64,000 bases of DNA, taken from the NCBI GenBank assembly GCA_028641055.1, contig CM054057.1:724123931-724187930 (forward strand), in the 5' to 3' direction. Each line of letters begins with the position of its first letter. Within the stretch, counting starts at the first letter, position 1. This stretch comes from Alopecurus myosuroides. Its lineage: Eukaryota > Streptophyta > Magnoliopsida > Poales > Poaceae. The notes beneath the pieces were generated by a model. The model did no database searches. It was given only the letters and a program-made list of their open reading frames with translations, and had not been told where the DNA came from. The translations under genes were made by a program, and so were the position numbers. Below are positions 46,832 to 56,983 of this stretch, piece after piece.

Positions 46832-47219
46832 GTAGTCCCCAGAATAGCTTGGGCTTCCTGGATTCCTCCTTGAAGCGCTGGCTATTCCCTGCAAAAATAT
46901 CAAACGCTCAAGCGTATGGAGGCCGGGTTACAATGCTTTGATAAATGGCTGGGTCCAACTCCATGGTGACCATGCAATAACCCGGCTCTCCTCCAAATGC
47001 TTCTCCTAATTTTCCAGGTCTGAGTCTTAATAAAAACTCCACGAATCTACACTTTTCTCGATAATTAATCCTGATACCAAGGAAAAGATCTTCATTCCTT
47101 TTTTACCTGAACACCTCCCTCCATGCTAAAAATGTATCTCGCAAATTTCGAAATAGACAGCCATTACCCCGTATTTCCCGGGTTCCGCCCGTTGGGCTAA
47201 GTTTTTCCACCCTGGCCGT
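46832..47219. other. Between element B 3' LTR and the antisense promoter
   Basis: About 390 bp with no ORF. It holds the polypurine tract at its left edge and the presumed upstream promoter of the plus-strand gene; no motif beyond the TATA box at its right edge is clear to me. Confidence 0.6.
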
Positions 47220-47227
47220 TATAAATA
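47220..47227 (+). promoter_or_regulatory. TATA box of element B antisense gene
   Basis: The plus strand reads CGTTATAAATAAGCCCTC, a full TATAAATA, about 275 bp before a good splice donor and 30 bp before a CT-rich leader (TTCCTCTTCCTTCC). Element E has the same TATAAATA ahead of its copy of the gene. Confidence 0.75.
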
Positions 47228-47249
47228 AGCCCTCGGAAGTAACCCTAGC

Positions 47250-50200
47250 TCCAACGGCTTATTTTCCCCATTCCTCTTCCTTCCTCCTTTCAAGCTCGAG
47301 CCCCCAGAGCGCCATCACGGAAGCCCCGCGCACGTCACCGGAGCCCATCCGCCGCCGTTTGCGCTCCGCCACAGCGCGGTTCATTCCACCGCCCAAATCC
47401 GCCACCAAACCTCCGATCTGCCCGCCAAGAATCGTGAAAGGGCACCAAGCTTGCATCATCTGCCTCCGCAAAGCTTCGCTTCAATCTCCTTTGGTAAGTC
47501 TCCTACATCCTCTAACTTATCCTCGTAATTTCTTAGTTTCTCCTCAAGTTAGATCTGAATCGAGCCGCCCGCGATTTCTCGGGTCATGCCGAATCAAGTC
47601 ACTAGTGTTTACTCTAGCTCACCCAATAGATAAGATACACAGTTTAGCTCACTCTCCTATCACTTGTAATCACTAATTTTGCCACAAATTCAGAAATGAG
47701 ATTCCCAATCTGGGCTGGAGTCGTCTAAATTTTCCGCCTTTACTCCTATCACCCGGAAAGTCTTTCCTCTCCGGCTCACTTGCTCATAATAGATGTACGG
47801 GCAGCCATTTACCCTTCCCGAACACTTATCTATGCATAAGATTCCACAGCCTTTGTAATAATGTGCGATACCCGGACAACCCATACCTGGCTTAGCAAAG
47901 TAATACCCGGATCATGTTTAACTTACCAACACTTGCTCAACTGACAATTTCCGAGTTTTCACTTCTCACATCCTTTCCTTGGACGCTTTTTCAGGTTAAC
48001 CCCATGGCGCCCAAGAAGCAGGGAAAGCAGCCAGTTAAGGCAAAAACCACGAATTCCATATCTGCCAACTGGGGGAGGTCCTCCGTCACCAAGGCCAAAC
48101 TAGAGGAACTGGTTGAACTAGGGGTTCTACCCCCTCAGGAGACTATCCAGTGGAGAGTACCGGGTAATGAGACCCAGCCCACTCCAGCAGAAAATGAGGT
48201 AATCTGTTTTGTTGAACATGTGACCCGGGGCTTCCGGCCTCCGGGTCATCCTTTCTTTCGCGACGTTTTAAGCCATTATGGCCTTCGCATTTTCGACATA
48301 GGACCCAACTCCGTTCTAAACATCACTCATTTTATCGTTCTTTCCGAGTCTTACTTGTGCTCTCCGCCAAGTCTGGCCCTCTTCGTCGAACTCTTCCAGT
48401 GCAAACCGTGCCGCGAAAGCGGCGATGGTGCACTTCTTACTTGCGGCGGGGTTTCCATCCAACGCCGCAAGAACTCCTTAATGCCTCCTCTCACCCTCAA
48501 CTCCCACGTAAAGCACTGGCAGCTCTCATACTTTTACTGCCAGGACACCTCCCCACCCGGCGAAAAGAAGTTGCCGGGTTACTCGGAGGGTCAACTTGAC
48601 ATTTCCGAAGCCTTCAATGGGTTTGCCCCTGACCCGGAAAGGGAAAAAATTCTACCTCTATTGGCCAAAATCTCCATCCTTTCTGCCCAAGGCCTCATCG
48701 GGCTTAACCTGGTGAAGACTTGGGTCGATTTCCGCATCCAACCCAACTCCATTCGCACAAAACTGATGTGCGAATACTCGGGGCAAACCACGGACCCGAT
48801 CCGATACTCCACCAGCAATTTCGGTCCTAGCGATGCCAACAAAACAATCAAGGGCTTTCTGACGGAAAAGCTCGAGGTGATCCGGAACATAGCCGGATTA
48901 GAACCTTTCACCCTCGAGAACCCGGCCCCCGCGGTAAGGACCTAATTCTAACAAGTTCAATTTTATTCGTTCCTCTTGATACAACTGTTAATCCTTGCTC
49001 TGGTGTCTCCACCTCAGGCCGACAGTGACTTCTGGAAGGCGGATACTCCTCCTAACTCCGGAAACCCGGAAGAGGAAGGGGATGCCGTTAACTCGGACGA
49101 AGGCACATACTTAGTCCCCTTGAATATGTCATGCCCTACTTCTCATTTCCACACTATAATCTTGATTACTTTCAGAATAAGAAGACCAAGACGAGGAGGA
49201 AGAAACGGACGGCAAGGTGGAGTCTGCCAGTGATGAAGATGAACCGGAGCCAGCAATTAAAGCCGGACCCAAAAGAAAACCCCAAGGAATCGTTTTCCAG
49301 GTTTCATTTCATTTCCTTGTGCTTAATTTGCGTTCCCGTGATATCATTCATGAGCTAACCCTGTCATCATCCCTTTGGTCATAACTGAAGGAGCCACCTG
49401 CGTCCAAGCGTAGAGTGACCCGGAACCATCCGGGTAACGAGACCCTTAACCCGGGTACTTCATCGCCTCCAGCTCGACATACTGGTATTCACCATACACA
49501 AGAATCTTTCCCAAACATTCCCTCACAAAGTAATCTCACACCTTGCTTGGTATTTTTCAGTATCTTCCGGGTCCAGCAGCGGCTTCCCCTCGGACTTCGC
49601 GGTGAACCCTGGGTAAAGTTCTTTTCCTGATGTTATGCCAAACTTTTATCGCCCTTTTCATGAATTATGCGCTAACTGCACCTTTGCACTTTCTATAGAG
49701 CCACGGTCGTTGTTAGCGACCAGGAAGACATGGAAGTTGAGGACCGGGGTAAGAATAAACCGACTGAGGATGCATTCACCACAGCTGGTGATGAGCAAGC
49801 GTCACCAACGAACCCGGCTAGGCAAGAAGCCGGGTATCCAATAGCCTCGCACGCAAGCGAGAAGGAAAAAGGCGCAGCTGCGGGCGCGGGAGGAGGGCCA
49901 AACTCCGACATTCGGATGACCCGGGTGCCGTCTCCTGTTACGAAGAAAACTTCTTCTCCAAATTTCCACGCCCCCGAGTCTTCTAACTCGGATAACAATG
50001 ATTTTAACCAGCTGATGAGTGCTCTCCTGTCCATGAAAGCTTCAGAGGGAAATGTCTTGGAGCGTATGGCCGCAGCACATCAGGTAACATTATTTGATAT
50101 TCCTTACTACACACCCAGTCCCCAAGTTCGGAGCATAACTTGCTGAAGTTGTGCTCGGTACTTCATACAATATTCGGCTTGTCATGATATCTGACTTACA

Positions 50201-51181
50201 GTTTTACTCGTTCCTTGCAGGCGGAAATTACTCGGTCCGACGAGGTATTACTCAAGACCGAGCAGCTCCTGCTTGCTGAAGTAAAGCGCAGAGAAACCCT
50301 TGAGGCGGAGGTGAAGACTTTGAAAAAAGATGTCTCCAGATACAAGAAGAAATACGATGCTGCCCAATCTACGCTGAAAAACTTGTCGAACCAGGTTGCG
50401 GACACTTATCGCATCTTGCTAAGTAAGCTTTTGTTCGCGATTAACTTACATGCCTCTATCTTATCGTTATAATAATCAAGATTACTGATATGCTTTCTTT
50501 TATTTCAATTGCAGGTGCTAACCTTGCTGCTCCAGAGGACGATGCCGTTGCTATGACTAAAACGCTAAAGACTGTGCTCCGAACATTTTTGCCGGCGCAA
50601 AGCTTTTATTGGATGCCGTGAAATGGCCTTCCGAGGTATACCCAGGCGAAGAAAACCTTATGCAAGCGTTTTCGACGGTGCCTGGATGGATTGAAATATG
50701 GAAGCGCTCGTCTTGCCGAGTCGGTATGACCCGGGCCTTTACGCTGGCGAAAGCTTATTTTCCTAAGCTTGACCCGGCAAAGGTAATATCCGGGTTTCCA
50801 GAATTCAAGGCTGACGGCTCCAAGTTTACGCCCAAGGATTTCAAAGTTATACAATCCGCCGTACGCCACTCGGCTACTGCCTTGGCCGATAAGATGGAAC
50901 TGGACACAATCATGAGCTCGTACGACACTGAAGGCAAAACCATTTTGGTGGAGGCACCCCCTCCCTTCGACATGCTGGAAAAATGGGCGACTGACCTGGC
51001 CAGGAGGAAAGAAGAAGCTGCTAAGAGAGGCCGAGTTAGGCTTAAGGCCGTCTACCTCTACACCAGCTGTTCCTCCGCCTGTCCGTCCTGATGTGGAAAG
51101 TCCGGGTAATGCTGCTGGAAAGGCTAAGGAGCAGGTCCAAGACCAAGACCCGGAAGATCATTCCCAGGATGCCGAGTAGGA
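47250..51181 (+). CDS. Element B antisense spliced gene (PF04195-like), C-terminal exon frameshifted
   Basis: Transcribed opposite to gag-pol. Proposed exons: 47250-47493 (leader), 47995-48933 (ATG 48004), 49018-49102, 49182-49300, 49391-49529, 49561-49612, 49699-50083, 50221-50422, 50515-51181. Reading these in order gives one open frame, with GT-AG introns except a GC donor at 49103. The first coding exon (310 residues) holds the conserved plant domain: FFRDVLSHYGLRIFDIGPNS, a Cys-containing FVELFQCKPC, then NSIRTKLMCEY. Middle exons are acidic and disordered; exon 8 is a coiled coil. In the last exon a one-base loss near 50595 brings a stop at 50619 (about 672 residues); a second shift lies near 51025, and without them the frame would end at 51181. 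The first coding exon resembles plant PF04195 proteins. Function unknown; localisation unknown. Confidence 0.7.
47494..47994 (+). other. Leader intron of element B antisense gene
   Basis: Donor TTG then GTAAGT at 47494, acceptor GCTTTTTCAG ending 47994, nine bases before ATG 48004. A long intron in the 5' UTR is a common feature of well-expressed plant genes. Confidence 0.6.
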
Positions 51182-52250
51182 TGATGTCTTGTATTCTGTG
51201 TTTTTTAAAAACTGGTACGATTTTGATGATGCGTTTGTTGCGCCATTGATACTGGTACTGTCACTTTGTACTTTTACTCGTGATAACTTTGTGCCTTTCC
51301 CGGCTTTTGATAATCTCGACCTTTGTTTTATTCTTAAGCTTATTCTCGATACCCGGTTGCTTTTGATTCCCTTTTCGAGGCTCGGTTAACCGAGTATCGC
51401 GGGCTTTGATAAGCGGACTTTTCTTTAAGTCCCCAAGACTCGGAAGCCAAGGTTTTTCGAGCTTTAATAGATAAACAGCTTGTTTCTGTTTCGAAGTCCC
51501 CAGTCCCCATGACCCAAAGTACGAGCCAGGGGGGTGTGGCCTTTCTCAGATGACAAACTGCTCTTTACTAAGCCAAAAACCAATAGCCATTCACGTAAAT
51601 ACTGAAGTCATGCTTGATACTTGTTGAGTTTCCGGCTATTTAGCCTTGTACTCTGCATAGACTTGTGGTTTCGATGACCCTTTTGATTATCTTGTACTGT
51701 AAGCCGGCTTTCGCGTGGATACCATGTTGTTACATCTATACGAAAAACAGGGTCAAGCAAGTCCCATTGGGCTGCATGGTTTGATTGTAATCGTAAGCGA
51801 ACAGATCATGCCACTTTGGTGCGATTCACATCGAGCTTAAGTAAGAATAACCAAGGAATTTGGCTCCTTCGTCCAGTTATAAGATTGCAGCCGTACCCGT
51901 CTTGCAAGTAATCGGCCCTCATAACTCATAGGCATCAAGGCCAGGTCTCTGGGTTTGTGACTACTATTTAAGCAGTTCAATTTCCAAAGACTCATGTACG
52001 TGCAACGTATTTTGATGATACTGATGTATTGATAATAACAAATATCACTTACTTGTACTTGAAGCAAAGACCATGATAAGACTTGAAAACCATCTCTTTT
52101 ATTGATGCGAAAAAGTTTGTGCCAGCAGGCCGCCTCATTAAAAACCTCCCAGTCCCCTTAGGTACCCTGGGTAGGAAAAGAGCGCGTATGAAACCTGCTG
52201 TCCGTTACACTGCTTTAGTTCTTCTCGAGAATCGGCCCCAGGCTGGCACG
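51182..52250. other. Element B region between antisense gene and pol remnant
   Basis: No gene. It aligns with element J 11118-12200, including AGTCCCCAAGAC at 51429 and the phrase around 51670-51790. The integrase, RNase H and most of RT that should lie to its right are absent. Confidence 0.65.
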
Positions 52251-53585
52251 GCCGATGCACATTCTCCACTTGTTAGTCCCTTTCATATGAGTACCGGGTT
52301 TGTTAGCCAATCCGGGTGTGTCGTTCTTGTAGCGCGGCTAGTTGTAGATAGCGGTGTGATTTCCTCTTCTGCGCCAGGGGGCTTGGAAGGACCTCTCCTG
52401 ACGAAGGCCACCATCTTAGGATCTTGTTCTGTCCTGGTTTTTGCTTTATCCCCTTCAGAGGTCGGCCTTTTTGACGTTGCCCTTTCCTCCAGGTTCGCCT
52501 GCGATCGGTAATGCTTGAGCTCCTCTTTCCTACAGGCTTGCTCAGCCATTGCTGCATCTCCTTCATCGCATTCAGCTGCTATATCTCGATTTCCGTGTAT
52601 GGTAATGGTCTTCTTAGGACCCGGGATTTTCAGCTGTAGATACACATAACACGGTCTTGCCATGAACTTGGCATAAGCCGGTCTTCCAAACAATGCGTGA
52701 TAGGGACTGCGCAACTTAACCACCTCAAAAGTAAGCCACTCAACCCGATAATTGTCCTTTGATTCCCCAAAGCTACCTCCAAAGCCATTTTTCCTTCAGG
52801 GCACGCTGAATGACCCGGCACTATCCCGTGAAAAACTGTTGTACTTTTTTGCAATTGAGATTCCTTGAGGCTCATGCGCAGAAAAGTTTCCCAGTACAGG
52901 ATATTGATGCTGCTTCCTCCATCCATCAAGACTTTTTTCAGCTCATACCCATTGACCTGTGGTGCCACTACCAAGGCTAAAACTCCCGGGTGATCGACCC
53001 TGTCCGGATGATCCCTTCTGCTCCAAGTTACCTCCTGTTCTGACCACCTCAAATACCTCGGAACAGCGGAAGAGACTGAATTGACCGCTTGTTTCAATAT
53101 CTTTTATCCTTGTTAGAGCCTCCAGTAGTGTGCACATGATATTGACCCAACTGTTTGGGGTTAGCCTGAAAACCTCCCGCTCCCCCTTGATTGTTGCCCG
53201 GATTTCCTGCTGCCGGGTTACCGGCTGGGGGTGGACCATTGCCCAAATTTCCACCTGGACCTGGGCCTCCTCCCCGACCCGCTCCTCGCATGGCTCTGTT
53301 TACTTCCTCATTCTTCCATCTCTGTAAGTCGGCGCATTGCTCCAAGGAGTGATTAGCCGGCTTGCCGTTCCTGCTGTGCTTCGGGCACGCCATCCTGAAT
53401 ATATCCCAACTGTTGCCTGGTCTCGGAGGTCCCTGATAGTGTCCTCCATTATGATTTCCGGTATTAAAATTCCCTTCAGATCTGGGTCTCGAAGACCCGG
53501 CTTCAGTATTAGCTACAAACTCGGAACCTCCTTCAAATGGACGCTTGTTCTGACTATTTCCGTTATTACTCGGTGCTTCCATTGC
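52250..53585 (-). pseudogene. gag-pol: Element B gag end, protease and RT stub with large deletion
   Basis: Three frames are needed to follow it. The gag end is 53585-53094 (CPKHSRNGKPANHSLEQC). The protease is at 53097-52760 (VLMDGGSSINILYW). The linker to RT is 52723-52330 (LRSPYHALFGRPAY). There the sequence jumps from DPKMVAF nearly to the RT motif DWLTNPVL (about 52320-52296), then keeps only a WRMCI-like remnant near 52265. Against element J the missing part is most of RT, RNase H and integrase, roughly 2.8 kb plus a smaller gap before it. Confidence 0.8.
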
Positions 53586-55938
53586 CGGTTCTTCCACTGT
53601 TACTGGTGTTCACCTTCGCTTTCTTGTCATCAACTTCCTCCTCTGTAGTGTCTGTTGCAGCGTGTTTGTTGCATGCATCCATTAATTCTCCCATTGTAAC
53701 CTCCCATGCATTCCTACTGGACTTCATGCGAGTTAACTTTTGTACTAAAGGAATATACTTGCATGTTTTTGCCATAGCTTGTAGCGCATCTTTGGGCTGA
53801 ATTTCTGTGGATGAGTGAAGTATCTCCATAACCCGGCATACCCAACTGCGTGCTGATTCTCCCTTCTTCTGAACGCATCGCTCTAAATCATCAATAGTGA
53901 ATAGCTTTCTGCACGTCCCATGAAAGTGCTTGACGAACGCGGTTTTTAGTTCTTCCCAAGACTTGATCGATCTTTCTGGCAGGTTGGTAAACCATAACTT
54001 TGCTGCTCCTTCTGACATCATCAAGTACATGAACTTGGCTTGAAGATTCTCGGATGCATTGCGGATTGACATTGCCATCTCATAACTACTCAACCATGTT
54101 TCCGGATCCATGGTCGGTTCATAGTTCACTACTTTTCCCGGCTCTTTGAATTTTTCCGGGTAAGGTTCAGCTCTGATGTCATCCGAGAGACACTTGGGCC
54201 CTGCGAGGACGGTTGAGAATGGCCTTATTCGGGAAGCGTGCGATCCAGCCGGGGGCGTAGCGGGGCGCGGTGCTGCAGGCAGCCCATGTGCAGCAGACCC
54301 GGCCCCGGCTCTCCGAGCCCTGGAGCTATCCACAACGGCCTGCGCCACCGATGCTGCCGGAACACGGGGAGGATGCGGCATTTGCTGCTGCTCTTCCCTC
54401 CGCCGCGCCGAGTTTGCTTGAATATTCCCTTGTTGTTGACTGGCGTATGGCGTCCCATGCATCCCGCTTCTGTGGTCCGGGTAATTGGCCTGCTGCGCCA
54501 CTGCAGTGTGCAGTAGATCGATCGCTTGCCGGGTCCTTTCTGCATGGGGCGATTCTCCTACCGGGATCTGGTTCAGTGCGAGCGTTGCTGCATACACGTT
54601 GTCCATGGGATTGTTGTAGTGGCCTGCTGGTGTGCGAAACCGTGACGGCGGCTGCGGCGGCAACTCGATGCCGGTTGTGACTCTGGTTCGTGGTGGGGGT
54701 AACCCGGCCTGCACGTTTGCCGCGCGGGCTTCCGCTGTCACCGGCTGAGGCGCAGTTCCCTGGTTTACAGCTGGGATCGGTTGGTCCTGAGGCGTAATAA
54801 ACAAAGCTGCCGGGTTAATGACCCCTCCCGTGGCCGGTAGTCTAGTTTGATGTCTCTGGTGTACTCTAGATGTTTCCTCTCGAAGCCCGGTTTCCAATGC
54901 ATCCAGCTCGCGTTGACGCGTAGCCATCCCTTGTTTCTCTGCTTCCACTTGCCTTCTTTGCTGTTCCAACGCGCGGCGAGCCACATCCAGGTCCCTGACA
55001 CGTTCAGCTGCGTTTTCTGGAGTGATAACCGTAGCGAGGACAGTGGGGTCTAGGATCAGATTGTTGTCGAACAAGGCCGGGTGGCGCGGGTTTGACGGAC
55101 CCGCCCCCGGTGTCCGGTTTCCCAGGAATCCGAACGTATTCGCGTACAACTCCTCATCCGCCGCACGGCTAGTCACTGATGCCGACTCTCCGTCGACCCG
55201 GGCCGGGATCGGGTTTCCGTTAGCCGCGTCCTGTCGCTGTGCCAATGCCTGAGCCGCCCCGACCGGAGCCGTGGTGATGTTTCCTTGATTAAGGTTGGCT
55301 GCGGGAGCCGTGTAGACCGCCGCTCGGCGTATTACGCCTGTTCTGAGTTCGTGCTGTTCTTCTCCGCTGTTGTCTTCTCCGTACCGGTCTTCCAGCAGGT
55401 CCCGTATAGATTCAGTATCGTCCTTTCCGTCGTCCGGGTCACGCGGGGCCCATGCCGGCTCCTCCGGCTGTTCCCACTGCGCGATGGATTCTTCTATCTG
55501 GTATGTTGCTCCAACTGATTCTTCTCTATCTGATTGGTCGCAAGCATCCTCCCCTGACATAGAATCAGATCCAACATCGTCAGGAGCCGAGCCAGAGGAA
55601 CATACCATACCGATGAAGACGCTGATCCGGCCGATTGTAACGACAGATCCGGATTCGAGGCGATCCGATTCTGGCCCCCAGCCGGAGTCATCCACCATCT
55701 TCTCTCCTTTGTGGTCGTCGTAGATCTCTCTGACGACGAGGTTCCTCATGCTTTTCCGAGCTTCTCCCGTGATGTAAACACCTTTGGACGCAGGCCCCAC
55801 GGTGGGCGCCAACTGTCGTGGGATGATCACGGCAGATGTTACCAGGGGTAACTGATCTTGGGGCAAGTCGACACAGGTATTTGGGAGAGGGTTTAGCTCG
55901 AAAGAAAACATGGTGATAAGCGATCTAGGAATCGGCAC
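53566..55938 (-). CDS. gag: Element B gag, open into the LTR
   Basis: A 790-codon frame. An ATG in the LTR (55938) and the first ATG after the primer site (55749, MRNLVVREIYDDHKGE) are both possible starts. The retrotransposon gag domain is toward the C-terminus (about residues 600-720: YEPTMDPETWLSSYEMAMS, AAKLWFTNLPERS). The N-terminal 600 residues are acidic, then Ala/Pro/Gln-rich, with a short coiled coil (LEQQRRQVEAEKQGM). The frame ends at 53566 through a frameshift; J continues here into an Asn/Gly-rich linker. It would make a particle protein without the Cys-His end. It is much less damaged than J's. Confidence 0.78.
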   Translation of the reverse strand: MPIPRSLITMFSFELNPLPNTCVDLPQDQLPLVTSAVIIPRQLAPTVGPASKGVYITGEARKSMRNLVVREIYDDHKGEKMVDDSGWGPESDRLESGSVVTIGRISVFIGMVCSSGSAPDDVGSDSMSGEDACDQSDREESVGATYQIEESIAQWEQPEEPAWAPRDPDDGKDDTESIRDLLEDRYGEDNSGEEQHELRTGVIRRAAVYTAPAANLNQGNITTAPVGAAQALAQRQDAANGNPIPARVDGESASVTSRAADEELYANTFGFLGNRTPGAGPSNPRHPALFDNNLILDPTVLATVITPENAAERVRDLDVARRALEQQRRQVEAEKQGMATRQRELDALETGLREETSRVHQRHQTRLPATGGVINPAALFITPQDQPIPAVNQGTAPQPVTAEARAANVQAGLPPPRTRVTTGIELPPQPPSRFRTPAGHYNNPMDNVYAATLALNQIPVGESPHAERTRQAIDLLHTAVAQQANYPDHRSGMHGTPYASQQQGNIQANSARRREEQQQMPHPPRVPAASVAQAVVDSSRARRAGAGSAAHGLPAAPRPATPPAGSHASRIRPFSTVLAGPKCLSDDIRAEPYPEKFKEPGKVVNYEPTMDPETWLSSYEMAMSIRNASENLQAKFMYLMMSEGAAKLWFTNLPERSIKSWEELKTAFVKHFHGTCRKLFTIDDLERCVQKKGESARSWVCRVMEILHSSTEIQPKDALQAMAKTCKYIPLVQKLTRMKSSRNAWEVTMGELMDACNKHAATDTTEEEVDDKKAKVNTSNSGRTGNGSTE
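55793..55811 (-). other. Element B primer binding site
   Basis: The minus strand reads TGGCGCCCACCGTGGGGCC two bases from the LTR end. Probably a tRNA-Arg type site. Confidence 0.8.
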
Positions 55939-56276
55939 TCAACTCGCCGAGTCTCGAATATCGCTCTCGATTTATATTGGATACTTGATAACAGGTGATA
56001 TGACTATGTCGTGAATCTCTGTCAAGCTAAGCCTAGGGGCCGGTTTATAAAGCACCCGTACCCCCCCTTGGCTTGCCCTCCAAGGCGCAGCTTGAATCCT
56101 ATCCGAACTCTACTTACAAAACCTAGCTTTCCTTACCGCAACCCACAATCCGGGTTACGAGGCCTACAAACTTTGGGCCTTCAGAAGTTTCTTTATCCTT
56201 AGCCGGATCCCGCGCGGCGTCCTTTGGGCCGGGTTACACCTTGGAGTTGGCCTGCCGGGTTACTATCCCCCCATCA
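55814..56276 (-). repeat. Element B 5' LTR, 463 bp
   Basis: Same ends as the left copy. Differences by eye: ATGGCTCTTG against ATCGCTCTCG, AAACCCTAG against AAAACCTAG, and three one-base run-length changes. Confidence 0.92.
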
Positions 56277-56281
56277 CAGCT
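56277..56281 (+). repeat. Target-site duplication of element B, right copy
   Basis: CAGCT after CCCCCATCA. Confidence 0.92.
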
Positions 56282-56868
56282 TCAGCTTTCATACGTGTAA
56301 ATGATCCAGAACAAGAAGCATCCAATAAATCCTTATCATGAAGAGGAAGCCTTGCATTGAAATTATTAATAACGATATTACTGGGGAGCTCACGAATGGG
56401 GCATTTGAGCATTAGTAACTTCAATCTCCCCCATGCTTGGGCAATACTCTCTCCGTCATGAGGCCAAAAATTATATATATATAATTCCTATCTCTATGGA
56501 TTTCACTTGGAGGATAGAATTTAGAATAAAAGAGAGGTACAATTTCCTCCCATTCAATAGTCTGGCTATTTTTCAGCAGCTTGAACCATTCAGAGGCTCG
56601 GCCTGTCAATGATATAGAGAATAATTTCCTCTTCACTTGGCTCATTGTAATACCTGCACACTTGAACAACTCGCATAATTCATGTAAAAAAGAGCAGATG
56701 ATCACCAGGATTGACATTTCCATCACCTCAATAGCAGTTATCCATAACATGTTTAACAATATTTATAGGTATTTTATAGGGATCCAAATCATCATGCAGT
56801 GGGTCACTTACTACCCTATTAGTGGCAGAAGTGCCCGCAAATAGGGACTCAAAAAGAGTTCCAAACAT
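56282..56868 (-). pseudogene. gag: Element C gag, N-terminal part
   Basis: ATG 56868 (MFGTLFESLFAGTSA) follows the primer site after about 90 bp. The gag domain is spread over two frames: VVSDPLHDDLDPYKIPINIV, then, after a frame change near 56740, AGITMSQVKRKLFSISLTG and EIVPLFYSKFYPPSEIHRDR. B splits it at 56281. Confidence 0.8.
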
Positions 56869-56955
56869 AGTGTAATAAAGCAGTAAACAGAAATAAAAAC
56901 AACACTTACAGCAGAAGCTTCCTTTATCAATTCCACTTCCCAATAGCGCTTCACT

Positions 56956-56972
56956 CCCCGGCAACGGTGCCA
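56956..56972 (-). other. Element C primer binding site (tRNA-Asp type)
   Basis: The minus strand reads TGGCACCGTTGCCGGGG, one mismatch to the tRNA-Asp 3' end, 12 bp from the LTR. Confidence 0.88.
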
Positions 56973-56983
56973 GAAAATAGTCT

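Larger units (their letters stand above)
46368..56276 (-). mobile_element. Element B: young Tat-lineage element, pol deleted, antisense gene kept
   Basis: LTRs 46368-46831 and 55814-56276, perfect 5-bp target-site duplication, primer site 55793-55811. By eye the LTRs differ by three substitutions and three single-base length changes in about 460 bp, i.e. about a quarter of a million years at 1.3e-8. Gag and protease remain on the minus strand, but RT after its first motif, RNase H and integrase are missing. A spliced plus-strand gene fills 47220-51181. The near-identical LTRs mean the defective form itself moved recently, using enzymes from elsewhere. Confidence 0.92.
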
